Shown here: positions 9,612 to 23,873 of the stretch, piece after piece | Position numbering within the stretch: position 1 is the stretch's first letter | How the letters are laid out: every line of letters starts with the position of its first letter | Assembly: GCA_964249735.1 (NCBI GenBank) | Contig: CAXUDP010000023.1 | Coordinates: 1-44,097 of the forward strand | Direction: 5' to 3' | Origin: Lichenicola sp964249735 | Lineage (GTDB): Bacteria; Pseudomonadota; Alphaproteobacteria; Acetobacterales; Acetobacteraceae | DNA: 44,097 nucleotides | The notes under the pieces: generated by a model | The model's input: only the letters and a program-made list of their open reading frames with translations | Told to the model about the DNA's origin: nothing | Databases searched by the model: none | Made by a program: the position numbers and the translations under genes

Positions 9612-10112
9612 TCAGGCGGCGAGGGCCGACGCCGGACGCATCGTCACGATCCGGTCGGGATCGGTCACGGTGCCGCTCCCGCCGGCGCCCCGCTTGATCT
9701 GGTCGATCAGCTCCATGCCTTCAATGACTTCGCCGAAGATGGTGTACTGCCCGTCCAGGCTCGGCGCCGGCGCGAACATGATGAAGAACTGGCTGTTGGC
9801 GCTGTGCGGATGCGCGGTGCGCGCCGCACCCAGCGTGCCGCGGACGAACCGGACCTTGTTGGTGAACTCCGACTTCAGGTCGGGCAGCTGGCTGCCGCCG
9901 GTGCCGGTGCCGGTCGGGTCACCGCTCTGGGCCATGAAGCCCTCGATCACCCGGTGGAACGGCACGTTGTCGTAGAACCCTTCCGCAGACAGGGCGCGGA
10001 ACCGCTCGGCATGCGCCGGCGCCAGGTCCGGCCGCAGCCGGATCACGACCCGGCCGGTCTTGAGCTCGAGGTGGATGAGGTCCGCGTCTGGCGCGGCGGT
10101 CGTTTCGGACAT
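9612..10112 (-). CDS. Peptidyl-prolyl cis-trans isomerase (cyclophilin type)
   Basis: A 166-residue single-domain cyclophilin that speeds prolyl isomerisation. The family core is complete: ARG-containing NVPFHRVIEGFMAQSGDPTGTGTGG, then SQFFIMFAPAPSLDGQYTIFGEVIEGME. No signal peptide is visible, so it is probably cytoplasmic (PpiB-like). The frame is open further upstream, but ATG 10112 follows a purine-rich AGGGAAA stretch and gives the usual cyclophilin length. It is last in the ssb / gyrA / coaD / ppi minus-strand group, 26 bp after coaD. The TTC-rich spacer holds no gene. Confidence 0.94.
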   Translation of the reverse strand: MSETTAAPDADLIHLELKTGRVVIRLRPDLAPAHAERFRALSAEGFYDNVPFHRVIEGFMAQSGDPTGTGTGGSQLPDLKSEFTNKVRFVRGTLGAARTAHPHSANSQFFIMFAPAPSLDGQYTIFGEVIEGMELIDQIKRGAGGSGTVTDPDRIVTMRPASALAA

Positions 10113-10138
10113 GTTGGTTTCCCTGGAAAGAACGCGGA

Positions 10139-10637
10139 TCAGCGCAGCTTGGCCATGATCCGGGCATGCGTGAAGGTGGGCACAAAGGAGGAGATCTCGC
10201 CACCAAGCCGGGCGATCTCCTTCACCAGCCGCGACGAGATGAACTGGTAGCGCTCGGTGGCCATCAGGAACAGCGTCTCGATCCCCGGGTCGAGACGATG
10301 GTTCATGCCGAACATCTGCGTCTCGTAGTCGTAGTCGGTGACGACGCGAAGCCCGCGTATGATCACGTTCGCCCCGTTCTGCCGTGCGCACTGCACCAGC
10401 AGGTTGTCGAAGCCGACCACCTCGATCGGGGTGCCGGTGTCGGCGGCGATCGGCGCCACCTCGTGCGCCACGCACTCGACCCGTTCCTCGAGGCTCATCA
10501 GCGGCTGCTTGCCGACATTGGCGGCCACGCCCACCACCAGGCGCTCCACCAGCCGCGCGCCGCGCGCGATCACGTCGAGATGGCCGCGGGTGATGGGGTC
10601 GAAGGTGCCCGGGTAGAGGCCGACATGGGCCCGCGCG

Positions 10638-10645
<8 letters not shown>
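10139..10645 (-). CDS. coaD: Phosphopantetheine adenylyltransferase
   Basis: Fourth step of coenzyme A synthesis: 4'-phosphopantetheine plus ATP gives dephospho-CoA. The protein has 168 residues. The nucleotidyltransferase motif is GLYPGTFDPITRGHLDV (T/HxGH type), and RGLRVVTDYDYE and FISSRLVKEIA are the other conserved blocks. It overlaps the end of gyrA by 8 bp, implying co-transcription and coupling. The start ATG is supported by MPDARAHVGLYPGTFDP, with the motif near residue 12. Confidence 0.96.
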
Positions 10646-13607
<2,962 letters not shown>

Positions 13608-13702
13608 CAGGAAATCCGTCAGTCGGGCACCGGATCACAGCCGCCGACGCGCTCGGCGCCGGCTGCCTGGTCAGGCGCGCAAGGAAACACGGCGCCGCCT
13701 CA

Positions 13703-13735
13703 CGCGTGGCGCCACGCGCAGCCTAGCACGCGTGC
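13703..13735. repeat. Two GC-rich palindromes between gyrA and ssb
   Basis: A perfect 16-bp palindrome (CGCGTGGC/GCCACGCG, 13703-13718) is followed 7 bp later by a perfect 10-bp palindrome, GCACGCGTGC (13726-13735). They lie in the 160-bp gap between ssb and gyrA. No T-tract follows, so their role as a terminator after ssb or a protein site is uncertain. Confidence 0.5.
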
Positions 13736-13767
13736 CGCCGGCGCGGAAACATATGGCGCCGAAGGCG

Positions 13768-14316
13768 CTAGAACGGGATCTCGTCGTCCAGGTCGTTGCC
13801 GGACGGCTCCCAGCCGCCACTGCCGCCACCGCCGCCCTGGCCGCCACTGGACGGTGCCCGTGCACCGCCGCGCGGCGCGCCGGCCGGCTTCGCGCCGCCG
13901 CCGCTGTAGTTCCCGCTGCTGCCGCCGCCATAGCCGCCCTCGCCGCCGGCTTCCTCGCCGCCGCGGCCGGAGTCGAGCAAGGTCAGCTCGCCGCGGAACC
14001 GGTCGATCACCACCTCGGTGGTGTACTTCTCCTGCCCCGACTGGTCGGTCCACTTGCGTGTCTGCAGCGAGCCTTCGACGTAGACCTTCTTGCCCTTGCG
14101 GCAGTAGCGCTCGACCACGTCGGCGATGCGCTCGTTGAACACCACCACGCGGTGCCACTCGGTCTTCTCGCGCCGCTCGCCGGAGCCCTTGTCGTTCCAG
14201 GACTCGCTGGTCGCCAGGGTGAAGTTGACGATCTTGGTTCCGTTCTGGGCATTCCGGACCTCCGGATCCTTTCCCAGGTTCCCGACCAGGATCACCTTGT
14301 TGACGCTGCCGGCCAT
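13768..14316 (-). CDS. ssb: Single-stranded DNA-binding protein
   Basis: A 182-residue SSB that coats single-stranded DNA in replication, repair and recombination. Residues about 1-115 form the OB fold, beginning AGSVNKVILVGNLGKDPEVR. The linker is Gly/Ser/Ala-rich and low in complexity. The C-terminal tip DLDDEIPF is the acidic motif that recruits partner proteins. ATG 14316 has an AGGAAG ribosome-binding site. It is divergent from uvrA, and the LexA-type box between the two suggests shared SOS control, as is known in several bacteria. Confidence 0.96.
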   Translation of the reverse strand: MAGSVNKVILVGNLGKDPEVRNAQNGTKIVNFTLATSESWNDKGSGERREKTEWHRVVVFNERIADVVERYCRKGKKVYVEGSLQTRKWTDQSGQEKYTTEVVIDRFRGELTLLDSGRGGEEAGGEGGYGGGSSGNYSGGGAKPAGAPRGGARAPSSGGQGGGGGSGGWEPSGNDLDDEIPF

Positions 14317-14421
14317 CGCAACTTCCTGTTCCGCTCCCGGATCCGCCCATGTGCGGCGCCGGCGTCCATCATGTGGGGTCGCAACCCCTTACCTACGCGC
14401 CGCACCATGACGGCGGAATAC

Positions 14422-14436
14422 GAACATAGTATGAAC
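14422..14436. promoter_or_regulatory. LexA (SOS) box between ssb and uvrA
   Basis: On the minus strand this reads GTTC-ATACTAT-GTTC, the exact GTTC-N7-GTTC direct repeat known as the alphaproteobacterial LexA site. It lies in the divergent ssb/uvrA intergenic region, 34 bp before the uvrA ATG and 105 bp before ssb. LexA control of both genes is inferred. Confidence 0.8.
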
Positions 14437-14469
14437 AGGAGGAACCGCTTGGCAAAGAGGAGCCCGGAC

Positions 14470-17364
<2,895 letters not shown>

Positions 17365-17398
17365 GCGTTGGGGCGGCATCCGAACAGGAGTCTCCCCC

Positions 17399-18277
17399 AT
17401 GCCAGAGCAGTCCCAGACCGTCGGCTTCATCGGCTATGGCGCCATGGCCGTGCTCATGGCCACGCATGTCCGCGAGGCCGGCTACCGCACGATCGCCTAC
17501 ACGCCGTCCGCCAGGGGCGGCGAGGCGGCCGACGGTTCCGCCATGCTGCCATCGCCGCGGGCGCTGGCCGAGGCGAGCGACATCGTCCTGGTGTCGGTGC
17601 CGAACGACGACGCGCTGGCGGCCTCCGCCTATGGCAAGGACGGTTTCCTCCTCGGGCTGAGGCAGGGCGGTCTGGTGATCAACACCAGCTCGGTGTCGCC
17701 GGACGCCTCGCGCCGGCTGGCTGCGACGGGCGGGGAACGGCAGCTCGCTGTGCTCGACGCGCCCGTGTCCGGCAGCACGCCGGAAGCCAGGGCGGGCGAG
17801 CTGGTGGTGCTGGTGGGCGGCGAAGCGGCCGACGTGGCGCGAGCGAAGCCGATCCTGGATGCGATCGGCAAGAAGACGGTGCATGTCGGCCCGTCCGGAC
17901 AGGGCTCCACCATCAAGCTGGTGGTCAACGGCATCATGGTGTCCAGCATGGCGGTGATCGCCGAGGCGGTGTCCTACGGAGTGGCCGCCGGGCTTGACCG
18001 CGACGCGCTGCTGCAGACGCTGGACGGGGTTGCGGTGATCTCCCCGCATCACAAGCGCAAGCTCGCAGCGGCCGGTGCGGGCGACATAGCGGTGCAGTTC
18101 CCGGCCTGGCTCGCGCACAAGGATCTCGGCCTGCTGCTGGCCGACGCGGCGGCGCATGGCGTGCCGTTGCCGACCAACGCCGCCGCGACGCAGCTCATGT
18201 CCCTTACCACCCGCAGCCACGGCAGGGACGATTATTCCGCCGTGCTTCCGGTCACCGAAGCCCTGGGTGGTGGCTGA
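17399..18277 (+). CDS. NAD(P)-dependent beta-hydroxyacid dehydrogenase
   Basis: A 292-residue member of the 3-hydroxyisobutyrate dehydrogenase / tartronate semialdehyde reductase superfamily. The N-terminal Rossmann motif is GFIGYGAMA, slightly off the usual GxGxMG. The substrate loop DAPVSGSTPEARAGEL is present. The catalytic Lys lies in GPSGQGSTIKLVVNGIM, and the C-terminal helix KDLGLLLADAAAHGVPLP is typical. The substrate cannot be deduced. It starts 34 bp after uvrA with a GGAG site, and ends 9 bp from the convergent SDR gene. Confidence 0.88.
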   Translation: MPEQSQTVGFIGYGAMAVLMATHVREAGYRTIAYTPSARGGEAADGSAMLPSPRALAEASDIVLVSVPNDDALAASAYGKDGFLLGLRQGGLVINTSSVSPDASRRLAATGGERQLAVLDAPVSGSTPEARAGELVVLVGGEAADVARAKPILDAIGKKTVHVGPSGQGSTIKLVVNGIMVSSMAVIAEAVSYGVAAGLDRDALLQTLDGVAVISPHHKRKLAAAGAGDIAVQFPAWLAHKDLGLLLADAAAHGVPLPTNAAATQLMSLTTRSHGRDDYSAVLPVTEALGGG

Positions 18278-18286
18278 GAGGGTTTC

Positions 18287-19135
18287 CTACTGCTCCAGGA
18301 ACGCGGTGAAAGCGGCCGCGTGGTCGGGATGCCAGCGTGATAGCGGCGGCCGGTTCTCGACGATGTCGCCCGCTGCCCACAGGATGCGCTTCTCGTCCAG
18401 CGCGCGTGCGACGTCGTTGTCCGGGCACAGGATGTAGAAGTCGCCGTGCCCGAGGCGCTCCAGCATGAAGTCGATCGTCTGCTCCGGGGTCCAGGCGGCC
18501 GCCGGCTTCTCGGTGCGCCCGTTGGCGGTGAGCGGGGTGAACACGAAGCCCGGGATCAGCAGGTGCGCCGTCACCGCGCAGCCCGGACGGTTGCGCAGGT
18601 CATGCTGCACCGCCTCCGCGAACGCCTTCACCCCCGCCTTGGCGACGTTGTAGGCGGGATCGCCCGGCGGCGTGGTGATGCCCTGCTTGGAGCCGGTGAT
18701 CACCACCAGCCCGGGTCCTCCGGCCGCCAGCAGGCCGGGCAGGAACGCGTGGACGGTGTCGATCACGCCGTGGAGGTTGACGGCAAGGATGCGGGTCCAG
18801 TCGTCCCCGTCGCCGAGAACGGCGCTCCCGGGCTGCACCGCCGCGTTGGCCATCACCACGTCGATCCGGCCGAACCGGCTGGACACCGCATCCACCAGTG
18901 CCGCCAGCGAGGCGCGCGAGGCGACGTCGGTCGCGACGGCCTGCACCGCCTCGGTGCCGCGTGGCGAGTCGGCGGCAACGGCCGCCGCCGCCGCCGCCAG
19001 CGTGGCCCCGGGCAGGTCGGCGATGACCACGGACAAGCCCATCGCGGCGAAGCGTCGACAGGCCGCGAGGCCGATGCCGGACGCACCGCCGGTCACGACC
19101 GCCACGTGAAGCGGCTTCAACGCGTCTGCACCCAT
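18287..19135 (-). CDS. SDR family NAD(P)-dependent oxidoreductase
   Basis: A 282-residue classical short-chain dehydrogenase. The cofactor motif TGGASGIGLAA is at about residues 16-26. The NNAG-type segment is degenerate (MANAAVQPG). Catalytic Ser lies in VVITGSKQG and the YxxxK pair in YNVAKAGVKAF. The substrate is unknown; the C-terminal part, which would bind it, has no recognisable signature. A GAGGA sequence precedes ATG 19135. It is convergent with the beta-hydroxyacid dehydrogenase gene and separated by 139 bp of non-coding DNA from the next minus-strand gene. Confidence 0.9.
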   Translation of the reverse strand: MGADALKPLHVAVVTGGASGIGLAACRRFAAMGLSVVIADLPGATLAAAAAAVAADSPRGTEAVQAVATDVASRASLAALVDAVSSRFGRIDVVMANAAVQPGSAVLGDGDDWTRILAVNLHGVIDTVHAFLPGLLAAGGPGLVVITGSKQGITTPPGDPAYNVAKAGVKAFAEAVQHDLRNRPGCAVTAHLLIPGFVFTPLTANGRTEKPAAAWTPEQTIDFMLERLGHGDFYILCPDNDVARALDEKRILWAAGDIVENRPPLSRWHPDHAAAFTAFLEQ

Positions 19136-19274
19136 CGGCTTGTCCTCGCAACGTCGTCGGGCGCTGATGTAGCAGCCCGTTGCATCAGAGGTGAACGGCC
19201 GGATGGCAGATGGTGATCCCGTTCCGGTGATGCCCCCGACATGGGTCAGGGCGGTCGGGGACCTGCGCCGGCTG

Positions 19275-20105
19275 TCAGGCGGGCAGCATCGAGGCGGCCA
19301 GCACCGCGAAACGGTCGCCGAGGCCGCGATCGCGCGGCGCGTGCGAAAGCGGCGCGTCTTCCCGCGTCAGGTCGCGCCGCGCCAGGACCAGCGGCAGCAG
19401 CGCCGCACGCTGGGCGCCGGGCAACGAGGGGCCGTCCGCTTCGCGCAGGAATGCGTCCCCTTCCCGCTTCAGCGCGTCGCGCAGCTCGGGCAGCGCGGCT
19501 GCGTCCTGCGCCAGCCGCTCCCGCGACGTCCCGGCCTGGTCCAGCATCTCCTCCGGCAACGGGCATCGTCCGGACGCCAGGATCGCCGGCAGGTGCCGGC
19601 GCAGCGCCCCGGTGCCATAGGCCGCCCCCACGGCCGCCAGCCTGTTCTCGTGGCCGGGTGCGATCCCGAGCACCTGGCCGATCGCCTGCTGCACGCCGCC
19701 GGCACCCGACCTCATCGCCGACCGCCACTCATCCAGCGTCCACATCCCCTCCGCTTCCGCTTCACGGGCTGCCACCAGCCCGAGCAGCGTGTCCGGCCGT
19801 ACCGCGCCGTCGTCGAGCAGCGCCCGCAGCCTGGTCGCCACCGGCTGCGCACGCCAGTCGTTCCGGCCGCCTTCCACCACCTCGCGCCACCATTGCAGCC
19901 GGATCAGGGCGGTGACCGGCCCGCTGCCGGACCGAGACGACGGCATCTCGAGCGCCCGGACCAGCTCGTGGTTGAACCCGATCAGCGTGAACAGCGCTTC
20001 CCGCTTCGCCGCCGGCGCCGGCAGCGCGGTCAGGAACCGGTCGGGATCGACGCGCCGCGCCAACGCGGCGCCGGAACCGGACCCTGCCTTGTCATCTTTG
20101 GACAT
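19275..20105 (-). CDS. Squalene/phytoene synthase family protein (NDUFAF6-like)
   Basis: A 276-residue protein of the squalene/phytoene synthase superfamily. The stretch VDPDRFLTALPAPAAKREALFTLIGFNHEL, then ALIRLQWWREVV and later ALRRHLPAI, match the alphaproteobacterial branch related to mitochondrial complex I assembly factor NDUFAF6. The two DxxxD prenyl-diphosphate motifs of true synthases are not visible, so carotenoid or hopanoid synthesis should not be assumed. A role in respiratory complex assembly is inference only. ATG 20105 gives a protein starting just before the conserved region. It is divergent from sodB. Confidence 0.8.
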   Translation of the reverse strand: MSKDDKAGSGSGAALARRVDPDRFLTALPAPAAKREALFTLIGFNHELVRALEMPSSRSGSGPVTALIRLQWWREVVEGGRNDWRAQPVATRLRALLDDGAVRPDTLLGLVAAREAEAEGMWTLDEWRSAMRSGAGGVQQAIGQVLGIAPGHENRLAAVGAAYGTGALRRHLPAILASGRCPLPEEMLDQAGTSRERLAQDAAALPELRDALKREGDAFLREADGPSLPGAQRAALLPLVLARRDLTREDAPLSHAPRDRGLGDRFAVLAASMLPA

Positions 20106-20202
20106 GGCGCCCAGATGGAGCCGGCTTGGCGGCGCAGCAAGCTGCGAAGGCACGCGGTCGTTGTCCGCGCCACGGCCAAGCAACCTTTGAGGAGAAGATC
20201 CC

Positions 20203-20811
20203 ATGGCCTTCGAACTGCCGCCGCTGCCCTACCCTCCGAACGCTCTCGCCGCGCGCGGCATGTGCCAGCAGACGCTGGAGCTGCATCACGGCAAGCACCA
20301 CCAGGCCTACGTGACCGCCCTGAACGGCTTCGTCGAGAAGAACGAGGCGCTGCAGGGGAAGTCTCTGGACGAGATCGTGACCCTCAGCCACGGCAAGCCG
20401 GACATGGCGCCGGTGTTCAACAATGCCGGGCAGCACTGGAACCACATCCTGTTCTGGCAGGGCCTGTCGCCGAACGGCGGCGCGATCCCGGGCAGCCTCG
20501 AGAGCAGGATCGTCGCCGATTTCGGTAGTGTCGACGCGTTCAAGGACGCGTTCAAGACCGCTGCCACCACCCAGTTCGGCTCCGGCTGGGCCTGGCTGGT
20601 GCTGGGCACGGACGGCAAGCTCAAGGTGACCAAGACGCCGAACGGCTCCAACCCGCTGGCGGAGGATGCCGGCCGCCCGTTGCTCGGGCTCGACGTCTGG
20701 GAGCACTCCTACTACCTCGACTTCCAGAACCGCCGTCCGGACTACGTGACCAACTTCCTCGACAAGCTGGCCAACTACGAGTTCGCCGACGCCCAGCTCA
20801 AGGCGGCCTGA
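20203..20811 (+). CDS. sodB: Superoxide dismutase, Fe type
   Basis: Converts superoxide to oxygen and hydrogen peroxide in the cytoplasm. The 202 residues include the metal ligands His28, His81, Asp164 and His168 (the last two in DVWEHSYYL). Gln77 in NNAGQHWNH is the position typical of iron rather than manganese enzymes, so Fe is preferred, though cambialistic use is possible. A strong GAGGAGA ribosome-binding site precedes ATG 20203. The upstream region is shared with the divergent synthase-like gene. Confidence 0.96.
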   Translation: MAFELPPLPYPPNALAARGMCQQTLELHHGKHHQAYVTALNGFVEKNEALQGKSLDEIVTLSHGKPDMAPVFNNAGQHWNHILFWQGLSPNGGAIPGSLESRIVADFGSVDAFKDAFKTAATTQFGSGWAWLVLGTDGKLKVTKTPNGSNPLAEDAGRPLLGLDVWEHSYYLDFQNRRPDYVTNFLDKLANYEFADAQLKAA

Positions 20812-20838
20812 CCGCCGCCCCAGCTCCTGTGCCTGGAA

Positions 20839-20870
20839 CAAGGGCCCGCGCCTAGAACAGCAGGCCCTTG
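20839..20870. terminator. Inverted repeat between convergent sodB and acetamidase genes
   Basis: An 8-bp perfect stem, CAAGGGCC (20839-20846) and GGCCCTTG (20863-20870), has a 16-nt loop. It lies between the 3' ends of sodB and the acetamidase gene; the right arm is in the last acetamidase codons. It has no T-tract, so it is at best a weak bidirectional terminator. Confidence 0.35.
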
Positions 20871-21817
20871 GGCAGCATCCCGTGGATGCCCTTCTCGCCG
20901 TTCACGGTTTGGGTCACCCGGAAGTCGACGGCAAGCGAGCAGGTCTGGTAGGCCTGCTCGCGCGACAGGGAGGTGCGGGCGCAGATCAGAGCGATCATCT
21001 CCCGCAGCGCCTGCTTCATCGCCTGGTCCAGGTCCTCGTTCAGCCCCATCGTGATCCAGTGGGCCGGCGTCTCGGCGCGCGGCATGCGCAGCAGCGGCGC
21101 TTCCGGGCTGCCCTTGTGCAGCAGGAACGTGAAGCGGCCGTTCAGGCAGATCTCCAGGGCGTTGATGCAGACCTCGCCGTCGCCCTGCAGCCCATGCCCG
21201 TCGCCGGCCGAGAAGTTGGCGCCGGACACCAGCACCGGCAGGAACAGCGTGCTGCCGGCGATCAGCTCCTTGTTGTCCAGGTTGCCGCCGAACTGGCGCG
21301 GCTCCCGGCTCGACAGTCGGCCATGCTCGGGCGGCGGCGCCACCCCCATGATCCCGAAGAACGGCGATAGGGCGAGCTCCGGTCCCCAGGGCAGGCGGCA
21401 GGTGCGGCGCTCGCGGTCCACCGGGATGTGGCTCAGGAACCGGGTTGGGAAGTCCTCCGGGAGGGTGCCCGCCAGGGGCCGGAAGCCGCAATAGCCCCAG
21501 TCGGCGGCCGGCTCCACCGCCTCGATCCGCACCTCCAGCATGTCGCCGGGCTCCGCCCCTCGGACCGCCACCGGCCCGGTCAGGATGTGGCTGCTGACAC
21601 GCGCCAGTCCGGCGGCGTGGATCGCCTGCAGCGCCGGCGGGGTCGGAAAGGTCCTGGTGTCCTGCGGCATCACGTCCAGGCCGCCGGACAGGCATTCCAT
21701 CGTCACCGTGTTGCCTGGTTCCACCGTCAGCACCGGCGGGATGGCGGCGTCGAACACCCCGAACTGAAGCGTCTGCGGCGTGGCGGCGACGTGGTGGGTG
21801 GTGGCTGCCTGGTCCAT
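20852..21817 (-). CDS. Acetamidase/formamidase family protein
   Basis: A 321-residue amidohydrolase of the FmdA/AmdA family, which releases ammonia from formamide, acetamide or related short amides. Conserved features are the N-terminal VEPGNTVTMECLSGG, EPGDMLEVRIEAVEP, and GDGHGLQGDGEVCINALE, the metal- and substrate-site region of the family. Start ATG 21817 has an AGGAGA site 6 bp away; the open frame further upstream is spurious. It is a single gene, convergent with sodB and divergent from the AI-2E-type transporter. The natural substrate cannot be deduced. Confidence 0.88.
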   Translation of the reverse strand: MDQAATTHHVAATPQTLQFGVFDAAIPPVLTVEPGNTVTMECLSGGLDVMPQDTRTFPTPPALQAIHAAGLARVSSHILTGPVAVRGAEPGDMLEVRIEAVEPAADWGYCGFRPLAGTLPEDFPTRFLSHIPVDRERRTCRLPWGPELALSPFFGIMGVAPPPEHGRLSSREPRQFGGNLDNKELIAGSTLFLPVLVSGANFSAGDGHGLQGDGEVCINALEICLNGRFTFLLHKGSPEAPLLRMPRAETPAHWITMGLNEDLDQAMKQALREMIALICARTSLSREQAYQTCSLAVDFRVTQTVNGEKGIHGMLPKGLLF

Positions 21818-22021
21818 GAACCGTTCTCCTGTCCCGATTCGTTGCGTAGTGCCCGACGAGCCGCTCGCTGCCGGCCCAAGCAGTTGCAGGACGGGATGCT
21901 TCGGCGGCTGTCGTTTGGATGACGAAGCAAATTGCCGGACGAGGCAAATCCGGGCCATACGCGACGTTGTGCTGCAGCCGACCCGGAACCCCCGGACCTC
22001 CACTTGCCTGAAGGACGCCCG

Positions 22022-23125
22022 ATGAACCAGGTCTCCCCGCCCGCTCCGCCCGAGCTGAAGGCGAGCCAGCAGACCCGGTCGCAGCAGGTGGCGCGCAGCG
22101 TCCTCGGTGGCGTCCTGGTGCTGCTCGGCCTGTTCACGCTGCGCGACTTCCTGCCGGCGCTGGCCTGGGCGGTGATCTTCGCCATCGCCACCTGGCCGCT
22201 TTACGGGCGCGCCAAGCGCCGCTGGCCGCCCGGCAGGCACAACCTCCTCCTGCCGCTCCTGTTCACCGCCATGATCGCGCTGGTGTTCCTGATCCCGATC
22301 TCGCTGATCGCGTTCGAGGCCGCTCGCGAGGCACAGGGCGTGCTGGGCTGGGTGGAGCATGCGCGTCATACCGGCGTGCCGGTGCCAAACTGGGTGCACC
22401 GCCTGCCGATCGAGAGCGATGCTGCTGCATCATGGTGGCAGCAGCACCTGTCCACCCCGGACGACGCGTCCGACCTGTTCACCTCCATCCGCGCCGGTGG
22501 CAACCTGCGCATGACCCGCGAACTCGGCAGTCAGGTCGCGCATCGCAGCACGCTGTTCGCCTTCAGCATCGTCACCCTGTTCTTCCTGTTCCGCGAGGGC
22601 GAGACGGTGATCAGGCAGATGCTGGTGGCCAGCCGCCGCGCCTTCGGGGCGCGGGGCGAGCGGATCGGCCGGCAGATGGTGGCATCCGTGCACGGCACAG
22701 TCGACGGGCTGGTGCTGGTGGGGCTCGGCGAGGGCTTCCTGCTGGGCATCGCCTATGCCGTCGCTGGCACTCCGCACCCGACACTGTTCGGCGTGCTGAC
22801 CGCAGTCGCCGCCATGATCCCGTTTTGCGCCGTCATCGCGATCGGGCTCGCCTCGGCGCTGGTGCTGGCGCAGGGTTCCACCGTCGCCGCGATCGTGCTG
22901 TTCGTGTTCGGCATGATCGTGGTGTTCGCGTCCGACCATTTCGTGCGGCCGGTGCTGATCGGCGGAGCCACCAAGCTGCCGTTCCTGTGGGTGCTGCTCG
23001 GCATCCTGGGCGGCGTGGAAGCCTGGGGCCTGCTGGGCTTGTTCCTCGGGCCGGCCATCATGGCTGCCCTGATCCTGCTGTGGCGGGAATGGACCGCTCC
23101 AAGCGAGTCGTTGCAGAATGCCTGA
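22022..23125 (+). CDS. AI-2E family transporter (PerM-type permease)
   Basis: A 367-residue polytopic membrane protein. Two hydrophobic segments near the N-terminus (about residues 25-60) and a third near 80-100 are followed by a soluble region. A C-terminal bundle of several segments then contains FASDHFVRPVLIGGATKLPFLWVLLGILGG, the hallmark DxxxxP region of the family. Family members have been proposed to export autoinducer-2 or act as Na+/H+ antiporters, so the specific substrate is not assigned. AAGGA precedes ATG 22022. The frame extends upstream without conservation. The stop lies 9 bp before tRNA-Pro on the opposite strand. Confidence 0.88.
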   Translation: MNQVSPPAPPELKASQQTRSQQVARSVLGGVLVLLGLFTLRDFLPALAWAVIFAIATWPLYGRAKRRWPPGRHNLLLPLLFTAMIALVFLIPISLIAFEAAREAQGVLGWVEHARHTGVPVPNWVHRLPIESDAAASWWQQHLSTPDDASDLFTSIRAGGNLRMTRELGSQVAHRSTLFAFSIVTLFFLFREGETVIRQMLVASRRAFGARGERIGRQMVASVHGTVDGLVLVGLGEGFLLGIAYAVAGTPHPTLFGVLTAVAAMIPFCAVIAIGLASALVLAQGSTVAAIVLFVFGMIVVFASDHFVRPVLIGGATKLPFLWVLLGILGGVEAWGLLGLFLGPAIMAALILLWREWTAPSESLQNA

Positions 23126-23134
23126 ACGGTTCGA

Positions 23135-23211
23135 TGGTCGGGCAGGCGGGATTCGAACCCACGACCCCCAGTCCCCCAGACTGATGCGCTACCAGGCTGC
23201 GCTACTGCCCG
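23135..23211 (-). tRNA. tRNA-Pro (GGG)
   Basis: On the minus strand, acceptor CGGGCAG pairs with CTGCCCG. The D arm is TAGCGCAGCCTGGTAGCGCA, typical of Pro tRNAs. The anticodon loop CTGGGGG gives GGG. The T arm is GTGGG-TTCGAAT-CCCGC, with one wobble or mismatch at the end. Discriminator A and an encoded CCA end the gene at 23135. Confidence 0.96.
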
Positions 23212-23294
23212 CTCGCCGTTCGGCAGGCGGGATGTAGCAGCCTGTTTCGGGAACCGCAATTGGCGGCAGCCAGTGCCGGTCCAGATGGGAAGAC

Positions 23295-23873
23295 CTAGTT
23301 CGGCAGGCGCTCGCGGATCAGCTCGAGTTCGCCTAGCACCGTGATCAGCACGTGGCGCAGGCGACGCACCTCGATCTCCAGCTCGTCCGCCTCGACCACC
23401 GGCGGCAGGAGCGGAAGGTCTGCGTCGTCCAGGTCCGGCGGCGCAGGGATGTGCTCCACAGGAGCGGACGATGGTCCCGGATCGTCGTCGCCCCGGTCGG
23501 CCACGTCCGGCGGTGGCAGGTCACCGGACAAGGTGCCGTCACCTTCCCGCAACAGGCGCTGCACGCCCTTGATGGTGTAGCCCTGGATGTAGAGCAGGTC
23601 GGAGATGCGGCGCAGCAGGGCGATGTCGTCGGGCCGGTAGTAGCGCCGGCCGCCGCCCCGCTTCAGCGGCTTGACCTGGGGAAACCGCGTCTCCCAGAAC
23701 CGGAGCACGTGCTGCGGGATGTGAAGGTCGTCTGCGACCTCGCTGATGGTGCGGAAGGCGGACGGGCTCTTCTTCGGACGGCCGATGCGGTCCGGCGATG
23801 CGTCGCGCGACTCCTCGTCCTGCCCGAACCTGTCCTCGTCCGGTTCGGACTCCCAGCCGCTGCCCTGGCTCAT
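23295..23873 (-). CDS. MerR family transcriptional regulator
   Basis: A 192-residue DNA-binding protein. The winged-helix MerR domain spans about residues 37-105, with HIPQHVLRFWETRFPQVKPLKRGGGRRYYRPDDI and LLYIQGYTIKGVQRLL. An acidic, Pro-rich linker and a short C-terminal helix follow. No cysteine metal-sensing motif is present, so it is not a metal or redox sensor of the classic kind. Its ATG overlaps the ihfA stop (ATGA). ihfA-merR-tRNA-Pro is a conserved alphaproteobacterial order. The target genes are unknown. Confidence 0.92.
   Translation of the reverse strand: MSQGSGWESEPDEDRFGQDEESRDASPDRIGRPKKSPSAFRTISEVADDLHIPQHVLRFWETRFPQVKPLKRGGGRRYYRPDDIALLRRISDLLYIQGYTIKGVQRLLREGDGTLSGDLPPPDVADRGDDDPGPSSAPVEHIPAPPDLDDADLPLLPPVVEADELEIEVRRLRHVLITVLGELELIRERLPN

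Noticed and set aside
19275..20105. Carotenoid or hopanoid biosynthesis gene
   Set aside because: The protein belongs to the squalene/phytoene synthase superfamily, but the Asp-rich substrate motifs are not seen and no partner genes of such a pathway are near.
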